Shown here in pieces: positions 51,696-61,500 of a DNA stretch of 64,000 nucleotides (positions are counted from its first letter, which is position 1; every line of letters starts with the position of its first letter). The notes beneath the pieces were generated by a model, which was not told where the DNA came from, ran no database searches, and saw nothing but the letters and a program-made list of their open reading frames with translations. The position numbers were made by a program, and so were the translations under genes. Source of the stretch: Bacillota bacterium (GTDB taxonomy: Bacteria > Bacillota > Clostridia > Christensenellales > Aristaeellaceae); NCBI GenBank assembly GCA_023404715.1, contig JAEYAR010000183.1:1-64000 (forward strand), read 5' to 3'.

Positions 51696-52204
51696 GCGAA
51701 AAGACCAGGCGCGTAGCGCTATCGGGTTTGCTCACGGCCCTGATGCTCATTTTGGGGTATGTAGAAAACATGATCCCCATCACGGCGGCGGTGCCGGGCA
51801 TCAAGCTGGGCCTATCGAATTCCGTGCTGCTTTATGCGCTATACATGATGGGGCCGGCGCAGACGCTGATCCTGATGGTCGTCAAGGTCGTCCTCTCCGG
51901 GTTTATGTTCGGCGGCGTGTTCGCGATGCTCTACAGCTTTGCGGGCGGACTGCTCAGCGTGCTGGCCATGATGCTATTTAGGCGCGTCCGGGGCGTCAGC
52001 GCGGTGGGCGTCAGCATCATGGGCGCTGTATTTCACAATGTGGGCCAGGTGCTCGTCGCGGTTTGGGTGACGAAGGCCGTCGCCCTGCTTACGACCTATC
52101 TGCCGATGGTGCTGCTGCTCTCCGGCGTCGCGACGGGCGTCCTCACGGGCCTCATCGCACAGCTGGTGATGAAGCACCTGAAACATCTGCCGGCGGGAAG
52201 GTGA
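51692..52204 (+). CDS. Gx-type membrane transporter (heptaprenyl diphosphate synthase component I family)
   Basis: A 170-residue protein with five or six spans. TRRVALSGLLTALMLILGYVE, ITAAVPGIKLGLSNSVLLYAL, and the span with MFGGVFAMLYSFAGGLLSVLA match the Hpre_diP_synt_I family, which includes S-component-like membrane proteins. The family name is historical; an ECF-like or quinone/flavin-related role is thought likelier. It ends the nadD operon. Confidence 0.9.
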   Translation: MSEKTRRVALSGLLTALMLILGYVENMIPITAAVPGIKLGLSNSVLLYALYMMGPAQTLILMVVKVVLSGFMFGGVFAMLYSFAGGLLSVLAMMLFRRVRGVSAVGVSIMGAVFHNVGQVLVAVWVTKAVALLTTYLPMVLLLSGVATGVLTGLIAQLVMKHLKHLPAGR

Positions 52205-52263
52205 GCCGGGGGTATCGCCTGGATTGCCGGACGGAAAATCTATAGGATCTATTTGTTGGAAAT

Positions 52264-52328
52264 CGGCGGCGCAATGCGCTCGCCGTTTTTTATATTCGAA
52301 CGTCCCTGCTCAATGCAGGGGCTTTTTT
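52264..52328 (+). terminator. Double terminator after the nadD operon
   Basis: Two intrinsic terminators in a row: CGGCG/CGCCG (52264-52268, 52281-52285) with six T, then CCCTGC at 52304-52309 with GCAGGG at 52315-52320 and a run of six T. Confidence 0.85.
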
Positions 52329-52447
52329 AATATTAGACCGACGGTTTGTATAGACAATCTACGCTCTCCTCATCAGGGGCTTGCTTGACGATTTTATCAA
52401 AAAAATGGACGAATTTATAAATTCCACCACAGCTTACCGTTCATTTT

Positions 52448-52561
52448 GTATACTAAACTGCGAAAAAGTAGCGGCTTATGGTAATGCGTGGCGGTAAAAA
52501 CCCTGCCGTTGAGCTGCTTGGCATTAGCCGGCGCATCTTACTACGGATTAAATGAAGGGAA
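52448..52561 (+). promoter_or_regulatory. Promoter -10 box and structured leader of the giant gene
   Basis: TATACT at 52449-52454 could be a -10 box (weak -35). The leader has nested complementary segments: GTAG 52468-52471 with CTAC 52541-52544, GGTAATGC 52480-52487 with GCATTAGCC 52521-52529 (one bulge), and GGCGG 52490-52494 with CTGCC 52503-52507. This looks like a folded RNA of about 80 bases. It matches no riboswitch class that I know. The binding site GAAGGGAA at 52554-52561 is 9 bases before the ATG. The stretch 52329-52447 shows nothing recognisable. Confidence 0.4.
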
Positions 52562-52570
52562 GTACAGCAC

Positions 52571-55500
52571 ATGAAGACGGCGTATTGGGGAAGCAGGCGG
52601 TATGAAGCCGAAGCGGGCAAGAAAGCGGAAAAGCACGGGACGGTCAAGCGGGCAATATCCATTTTCTTATGTATTACGATGCTGTTGTCGCCCGTAAACG
52701 GGCTGGCCGAGGCCATTGCGACGCCTTCTGAGCCTATGCCCGGCGCACCGGAAATCGTACAACCGACCGACGCGCCGGAAGCGACGGAGGCGCCCGCGCA
52801 GACGGAAGCGCCCGCGGGAACAGAAGCGCCCGCGCAGACGGAAGCGCCTACGGGGACGGAAGCGCCTACGGGGACGGAAGCGCCCGCGGGGACGGAAGCG
52901 CCTGCGCAGACGGAAGCGCCCGCGGGGACGGAAGCGCCCGCGGGGACGGAAGCGCCTGCGGGGACGGAAGCGCCTGCGGGGACGGACATTCCGGATGAAG
53001 ACAAGACGCCGGAACCGACGCCGGCGGAATCTTGTGATCCGGCAGAAACGGCGTCGCCGGAACCGACTGACGGTATAAACGCGGATGCAAAGCTGGTCGC
53101 AGGGTACGCGCGGCTCGTACAGGATGCATCGGTCTATACGAAAAGAACCCTTCGCCGGGCCTTGACCGAGCTTAGCGTAGAGGACGTCGTATACGTGAGC
53201 GAGGTAGACGAGGGCGCAGCTTCGGTGTGTTTTGATACGCCGCAGGGCGTTCAAAATGGGTTTATGGAAGCGGCGGCGCTCGAAAACCTAGGCGAGGAGG
53301 AGAGCGCCGCGCTGATCAGCGAGCAGGGCGCGCGCAGCGATGCGCGCTTCTATCAGGGAAAACCGCTATGCCTCTTGAGCTGCACGATCGATACGCCGGA
53401 GGAGGCGACAGCCTCGCCGGAAGCGACGTCCTCGCTGGAGGCGACACAGGCCCCGGAGGCGACCCCTTCGGCGGAGGCGTCGCAGGCCCCGGAAGCGACG
53501 TCCTCGGCGGAGGCGACAGCGATCCCAGAACTCCAGGTGGACGCGCCTGCATTTGCGAGGATGTCGCTCTATTCAATGACAGACTTCGGCTTCACGCCGC
53601 GCGCGGGCGGGGCGGGGAATACGTACAGCATCTTCGGCGACGAGGATAATGGAAACAACCAGGGCTACGGCGCGGGGGACGGAGATCTGGAAGGGTTTGT
53701 AAATGCGGCTTCCCCAAGCTATCCGATTGAGACCTACTTCGATCTGGATCAGGAGGAGACGAAGCCCACGGAGGCTTACCTCGTCGTGCATTACATGACG
53801 AAGAGCGACCCGAGATACTACACGGACATGACTGCGTGGATCGACGGCAAGAAGGTAGGATCCATTGTCGAACCGTATGCCGATGCGTGGAATACGGCGG
53901 TATTCCCGCTCAACGTGGACGGATTCGCGCCCGGAGCGCGCGTAAAGGCGGGCATACGCATTTCGGGCGAAGGGACCAGCATATACGTCGCCGGGATGCA
54001 GCTCGTCACAGGGGCGATCCAGGAAGCGACGCCGGAGACGATCGTCCTTCGGCTGCGGGAAATCGAATACGCGGTCGGCGAGGACGGCATCTATCGCTAT
54101 CAGATGAACGTCGGGGCGGACACGGCGAACCTGCAGGACGGTTCGGCCTACGTGATCCGCTATCAGGTCACATGCAGGGATGTATCCGGGTCGGATAACC
54201 TGTTCAGCGGCGAGGTGCGCAGCGATGCCGGCGCACAGTGGGATGCGCTGGCGATCACATGCGACGGCGTGCGTGCCGGCCTGCCGGCGCAGGAACTGAA
54301 GGCGACGCTATACCGCGTGGACGGTAAAGGAAACTATCTGTACTGCGCACAGGCGTCGACGGTCATCCCGCATGAGAGCACGGGAGAGGCCCTGCTCGAC
54401 GGCGCGCAGCAGGTCTCCTTCAGCGTCGAGCAGGCGCCGGAGACGGGCGTTGCAAGGAGCGTCGAGGTCTCCGTGCGGCCGACCGGTTGCGAGGGCGACG
54501 TGCGGTATTGGTGCGATTCGGACAGCCTGCGCGTGGATGAAACGAGGCCGGCCACGGAGGCCTTCACAGCGACGCTGACAAAGGACGAGGTCTATACCCT
54601 CTACGCCTATTACACCCTCGTCAACGAGCAATACCCGCAGGGCCAGGCGTTCTATCAAGTGTTGACGCTGGACATGCGCGAGCGGATCGACTGTGTTCAG
54701 CCCGTAATCACTTACGCGGGCGGCAGTTGGGGCCGTGAAGACGGCTTCGCGCTCTTGGTGAGTTCGAAGGAGGTAATGGATTACGCCACGCTCGCAGAGC
54801 GGATTTTGAGCTGCTGCGAGGTGAGCGACAATCGCCGTCTGGATCCGGATAAGCCCATCCGCCTCCAGATAGAGGTCGGCAAAGAGATCGACGACGCGCA
54901 GATCGGGCAGCTCGCGAGGGAACACAAGAGCGTGCTGCTGCACGTCTATGCGGTCGACGCCGTAGGAAATTGGAGCCGAGAATACGTCCACTTCGTTGTC
55001 ATTTGGGATCGGACGGAATGGCTCTTCCAATGGGCGGACGAAAAAGCCCGCGTGCTGACGGCCGAGGAAGTATCCGCGGGCAGCGCGATGTTTCAGGTGC
55101 TCAAAAACAAGCCGGAGGACAGGACGAGCTGGAAGCGTATCCGCGAGGGGATCGTGCTGGGCGCCACGCCGGATGTCACCTTTGAGACGGCGCTGAACCG
55201 GCCGGCCGACGGGAATATAAAGAGCTTCGGCGCGGTTTATTCGAGCGCGGAGATCGCGAAGCAGACCGAATTTCAAGTGGACATCAGCCGGGTTGAGGAA
55301 AACAAGACCTACTACGTTCGTATGATGTTCGCAAACGATGAGGACACGTCGGATACCTATTACAGCCGGCCGATCGCCATCATGAAGGACAGCGCGGACG
55401 TCATGTACGGCATGTTCAGCATTCAAAATGTGAACGACAGGACGTTCAGGGTTACGCGCGCGGGCGGAACGCAGGGGGAGCAGCGCGTCAGCGTGCGCAC

Positions 55501-58500
55501 GTTGAGCGGATCGGCCGTCGCGGGCACGCACTTTGCCGCGCGCGACGAGGTGCTGGTCTTCGCGCCGGGCGAGACGAGCAAGGATTTTAACGTTAGCGTC
55601 TACGGGGCGGATCGCGCCTATGCGGGCAAGGAGGCGACAGCCTATCAAAGCGCCGACCGTACCTACTATGCGCAGCTTTACGCGGTAAATGGCGGCGCCA
55701 CGATCGACGCCGGGCATAGGGACGCCCGGGCGTCCCTCGCCAGGACGGCGGACAAGGATGTCGGCGCGGCGGTGAAGCGCCTGCTTTGCGGGCACACCGA
55801 TTATTTCACGCGCGCGGACGGCTTCAAGGTGACGGACAAAGGCATCATGAGCAACCCGTATCTTTCGTTTGAACTGACGGGCGCGGCGTGGGATTATATC
55901 CGCGCGACCTGTGATCATGTCGGCACGCGCGTTGATTTCGATCTGCGCGAGGCGTACGACGGTTACCAGTGGTTCGCCATCAGCAAAAGGCGCAACCTCT
56001 CCAATATGGGGACGGGCGATACGCTGTACGCGGTTGAGATTCAGCATAACGCGGGCACGTGCTGGAAGACGTATTACCACTATACGTTCCCCGGCGTCAA
56101 CGACGACGGGCGCAAGTTCGGAAACAAGCAATACATCTCTCGACATAATACCGGCGGCGGCTTCTTCAGCCTGGACGGCAAGCAATACGTAAACGTACCG
56201 CTGGATCAAAGGGCGCTCTACCTGCTCTACGACGCGACCGGAACGGGCGCGGACGACTATTGGGTGCAAAACCTGCACGTGGAGATGCGCGCGGTGGACG
56301 AGAAGGCGCCGCAGCTGCTTAGCGTCGCGCCGCTGCCCTCCAGCGCGATCGCGCTGGGCGATACGGTGTACATCAGCCTGATCTACGACGAGATCGTCGA
56401 TTCCTTTGCGGGCGCCGCCCCGACGCTTCAAACCAACCTGTCCGACGCAGCCTTCGCCTATGCGGAGGGGTTGGGCACGAACGTGCTGGTCTTCAAAGGA
56501 ACGGCGACGCGGCCGGGGATGAGCGGGCAGCAGGTAACCGCCCGCCTGCAGGGCGGCAGCGGCATTCAGGATTTGAGCGGCAAGGTCAACACGACCGTAG
56601 AGGTGACCGTGCCGGACGCAAACGTGGATACGCGGGCGGAGGAGCCCTCCGAGCTGACGGTGGACTTCTACAAATACTTCGTAGCGAAACAAGATCTTCC
56701 CTACTGGTATAGGGAGTTCCTGCACAGCGACCGCTTCTACGGCTTTGACTATGCGCTGCCGGAGCAGCGCTTCGACCTGCGCATTACGAATGCGACGAGC
56801 GCGAAATACCGCTGGGGCGACGAGCCCTGGGTACAGATGACCTCCGAGACGGGCGAGACGGTCGTAGATACGCCGGCGACCTTTGCGGCCGACGTCTGCC
56901 GCCAGGCGCAGGTAAACGACTATGAGAACCTGAGCGTCGTAATCACCGGAAAGAACGGCGAGGTCAAGGAGATCACGTCCTTCGTGCAAAAGGCCAAGCC
57001 GGGGGAAACCAGCCCTATCGGCGTATTAGAGACGAAAAACCTGGTGGAGACCGGCTGTCAGACCGTCATCCGTTTCCCGTTTGTGCAGCCCAAGATCCTC
57101 GGGAGCGATGCGGAAAACTACGACACGGTGACGCTTCAGCGCAAGATGAGCGTTGCGGTGCAGGGCGCGCTGCTGGGGTCGCTGATCATGAGCGTCCTGA
57201 CCGACGAGTACACAGCGGAACTGCGCACGCTGCTCAAGGACAAAAACCGCGAGTTTAACTATGAACTGCGTACGCTGCGCAGGCTGTGGTACATGAGCTG
57301 GGGATATGAGCACACGGTAAAGGACATGATGGGCATTCAGCATATGTACCCCATTTACATCAATGAGCTAGACGCGTTGGAGTACTATCTGATTTACCTG
57401 GACGCCTACGGCAACGTGCTCGTGGAAGCCAAGCCGATGACGCCGTTGCATCGCTCGCCTTCGCTCGACGGCTCGTACCCCTCCTCCAGCGGAAACGGGA
57501 GCTGGTATGGGCAAACCGGCGCGGAAGGCGGCTCGGGCGGCGTCTATGCCCCCAGCGCGCATTACGTCGGCGGGGGCAGCGTCGGCGCGGGCCAGATCGG
57601 CGCGGGCGGCGATTACGGCAGCGTTTCGCGCGAGGATCTGCCGGTATACGGAATCGACGACGTGGTGCAGTATCGCTGGTCGGAGGACGCGAACCTGGAC
57701 GGCACGAAGGATGCGAGCGACGATTCCGGCTGGAGCGTATCGTCGGTGGATTCGCAGGACGCGGGGCGCTTCACGACCCCGTACACCGGCCCGATGCCGG
57801 GCGCGGGCGAGCGCAGGACGCTCTACCTGTACGTGCGCGTCGTCAGCCACACGGACGGCACGGACGACGACGGCATTGCACACAAGGCGCCCTTCGTGCG
57901 CCGGGCCATGCGCTCCGACCCCTACCTGCTCGTGGGCGAGGGGAGCGAACCCGTGACGCAGATTACGGGCGTTCAGGCCGCGGGCATCACGGGCGCTACG
58001 AGCGGCGCGTGGACGAAGGAGCCCGTGGAGCTAAGGGCCTCCTTTACGGCGGGCACGTTTGAGATCGCATCGATCGAACGCCCGGACGGGAGCGCGGTCA
58101 GCAAAGCGTCCACGGCAACGTACGCGGCCACGAAAAACGGCTTGTATACGTTCGCGGCGACGGACGAGGGCAACTTTGTCGCCATCCAGAGCGCGCCGGT
58201 CAACCGAATCGACGCCCAGCGCCCGACGCTGAGCTGGTCGTTCGCGCAGGGCGTCACGGCCAACAACGTGCAAAATCAAAGCAAGACCGTCTATCTGACG
58301 GCCGCGGACAACCTGACCCCGCTGTTTAACGAGGATGGCACCTCGAAGGGCAGCGGCGGCAGCGGCGTCGCGCGCGTGCGCGTCAATGACGGCGATGTGA
58401 CCCTCTCGAATGGGAAGGGCCAATTTGATGCTGCCCAAAATGGGGCTTATACGCTGGAGGTTACGGACCGCGTCGGCAACGCCATGCGCTATACGCTGAA

Positions 58501-61500
58501 CATCAGCGGCATCGACAAGGAGGCGCCGGAGCTCGCGACGGTCAAGGCCTGCATATCGGGCACGGAAGAGCCCGCCTCGCCCGCGCCAGGCGGCTGGTAC
58601 GACCGGCTGTTGACGCTGGAGCTGACCGCGCCAAAGGCGCAGGCGGACGGCTCGGCAGAGCGTTACTTCTATTCGCTGGATGGGGCCGGCGAGACGGAGC
58701 TGCTTAGCAGCGCGCGCGTATCTCTGTATAGCGAGGGGGCGCACGTGCTCGCCCTGCGCTCGCAGGACGCGGCAGGCAACGAACAGACGCAGGAAATTGC
58801 GTTTCATGTGGATTTGCGGGAGGTCGACCGGCTGGACGTCTCCGTCACGCAGGAGAGCGACGGCGCGTACGCCTACCTGACGATCGCCGCGCAGGACATG
58901 ACGAGCGGCCTATACGCAGTCGGCTACCGGACGTCGGATACCGTGCCATGGACGGATCAGAAGACATCCACCTATGCGATCCGCGTTCCCGTGGACCAGG
59001 TGCGCAGAGTGCAGGTGCACGCGGTGGACAACGCGGGGCACGAGAAAATCCTGAAGCTTGCGGACCTGGACATCGAACCGAAGAGCCTGAGCCCGATGCT
59101 CTATACGTCGACGGCGACGAGCGAGAGCGCGCGCTATCATTGCGACGGCTGGGCGACGGGCGCGCTGTATCTGCGCACCACGCCGGCCGCGCCCTTCGGC
59201 GGGATTCAGAAGACGGCATATCGTCTGGGCGATGCGGGCGAATGGAAGACCTTTGCGCCGGGCGCGAACGTGACGCTCGACCCGGGCGCGCTGCTGGGGC
59301 AAAACGCATTTGACGGCGCGCTGTATCTGCGCACGACGACGGGGCTCGGCCTCGAACGGGAAGAGAAGGTTGAGAACGTACGGATCGACATGCTGGCGCG
59401 GCGTACCTACACGCTGCAGGGCGGCACGGCCGCCTGGCAAAACGCGCCGCGGGAGACGTACATCCTGCTGGACGAGACGCTCGCGCCGCGCCGCGTGAGC
59501 GTGGTGGACGATCAGAGCGCTGAAATCGCTGTGATCGAGACTTTTGAAAAGGAAGACGGCGCTCGCCAATACGCCTATACGCCCACGGCGAGCGGGACTT
59601 ATCGCTTCAAGGTGGAGAACGAGGCGAAGTATAACCCGGCGACGCTGTACTCGACCTGGACGACCGCGTATGTGGACGCGCAAGAGCCCGACGCGCCCAA
59701 GCTGACGGTGCAGACGCCGGCGGGTGAGCCCGACAGCGCGGGCTACCACGGCGCGGTCCGCGTACGGATCGAAAAGCCGGAGACCGCGCAGGGCGCGGCG
59801 CCCGAGACGATCGAATACTACCTTGCAAACGAAAAGACGCAGGAGCCCGGCGAGGTCTGGCAGGCGTACGTCCAGCCGGTCGACCTGCGCGCGGAGGGGC
59901 ATTATACGCTCTTCGCGCGCGTGCGGGACGAGGCGGGCAACGTCTCTGCCATATCGCGCCTTGAGCGCACGGTGGACGAGACCCCGCCCACGGGCTTGGG
60001 CATCGTCACCGCGGCCTACGATGCGGAAAAACAGGAGATGACGCTGACGCTGCGCGCGCAGGATGCGGTCAGCGAACCGGTCCTATTCCTGTATAAGCTG
60101 GCGGGTGCGCAGGACGCTGTGCGGATGAAGGGGGACGCCGTCACCCTTTCGCAGGCGGAAGCGGCAAAGCTGGAGCATGTGTTGGCGCGCGACGCGCTGG
60201 GCAACGAGGCGCAGATGGCCGTCGATCCGGCGCCCGGTGCACCCCGGCTATCCGGAACGCCGGGCTTCTACGGCGCGGCGCAGGATGTAACGTGGGCTGC
60301 GCCGGGGAGCGACCTGGGCATCCTGGCCTATCAATACAGCGTGAAGCAGACGGATCTCGAGGACGCGCCGTGGACGGATACGGCGGCGCTGAAAGCGTCC
60401 GTGGGAGAATCGGGCACGCTGTACGTGCGCGCGGTGTCCAATGCGAACGTCGCTGGCGAACCGGCTGCAATCGGCCCGTACTTCATCGACACGGTGACGC
60501 CGGCGCTTTCAGCGCAGGCGGATCGCGACCTGACCGGCTGGTTGGACGCGGACGTAAAGATTGACTGGCGCGCGAACGCCGGGGCGGTCTCCATCGGGGA
60601 AAAACTGGCGCGCGTGCAGATGAAGACGGGGAACGGCGCGTATGTGGAGGTCCCGGACGTCGAATGGGAGGAGGGAGAGGCCTCCGGCAGCGTGACGCTC
60701 AACACAAGCGGCACGTACACGCTGCGCGCGATCAACGGCGCGGGCGTCTGCTCGCAGGAGCTGACGTTCACGGCGCAGATCGATCTGGACGTTCCCGGCC
60801 TGCCGCAGGCGCGCGCCGAGTCGGATGCTATGCCCAACGAGGCGGGCTGGCACGCAGCGCCGGTGCGGCTTGTGTTTGCCGAGCCGCGCATTCAGGGCGA
60901 GGCGCCGGAGCATTACGCCTATCAGATCAACGGCGGAGACAAGACGCCCTTCGTGGGCGAGGCGGAAGCAGAGCTGAACGAAGACGGGCGCTACGAGGTC
61001 AAGCTGTACGCACAGGACGAGGCGGGCCACAGCGCGCAGAGCGAAACGGCGCTCTTCTACGGCGTGGACACGCAGGCGCCCATGATTGATCTGACCTCCG
61101 CGAAGCCTGTGAGCGTGGACGGCGTGAAGCTGATCGAGCTGAACGCCCGGTTTACAGATGCGACGAGCGGGGTCGCGAGCACATCATGTAACATAGCGGG
61201 CGTCGATGTGCGCCCCGACGCACAGGGGAACGCGACGATTCAGATCCCGGCGGTCAGTCTGATGGAATCGCGCCTGACCGCGGAGGACGCGGCGGGCAAT
61301 ATCGCCTTCATCCACGTGAAGGACAGCGACCTGCCGGAGATCTCATCGATCCTGCCGCCCGAGATCGAACTGGAGCTGACGCCCCTGTCGCAGGGGTGGA
61401 ACAAGGCGGCGGCCGAGATCGCCGTCCGCTACGCCGACGGCCAGGCGCACCCGGGCTTTACCCTGCAGGTGGCGCAATCGAACATGAGTCCCGCGGATCC

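Noticed and set aside
52466..52544. A c-di-GMP-I or c-di-GMP-II riboswitch before the giant gene
   Set aside because: The conserved GGGCAAACC/ACGCAAAGCC-type segments of class I and the class II core are not present.
52787..52984. The 18-bp repeats as a CRISPR array
   Set aside because: Units are contiguous without spacers and are in frame within a coding sequence.
54308..56989. A minus-strand open frame of 893 codons
   Set aside because: It is antisense to the giant gene, has Arg/His/Val-rich composition from high-GC third positions, no ribosome binding site and no domain. It is a shadow frame.
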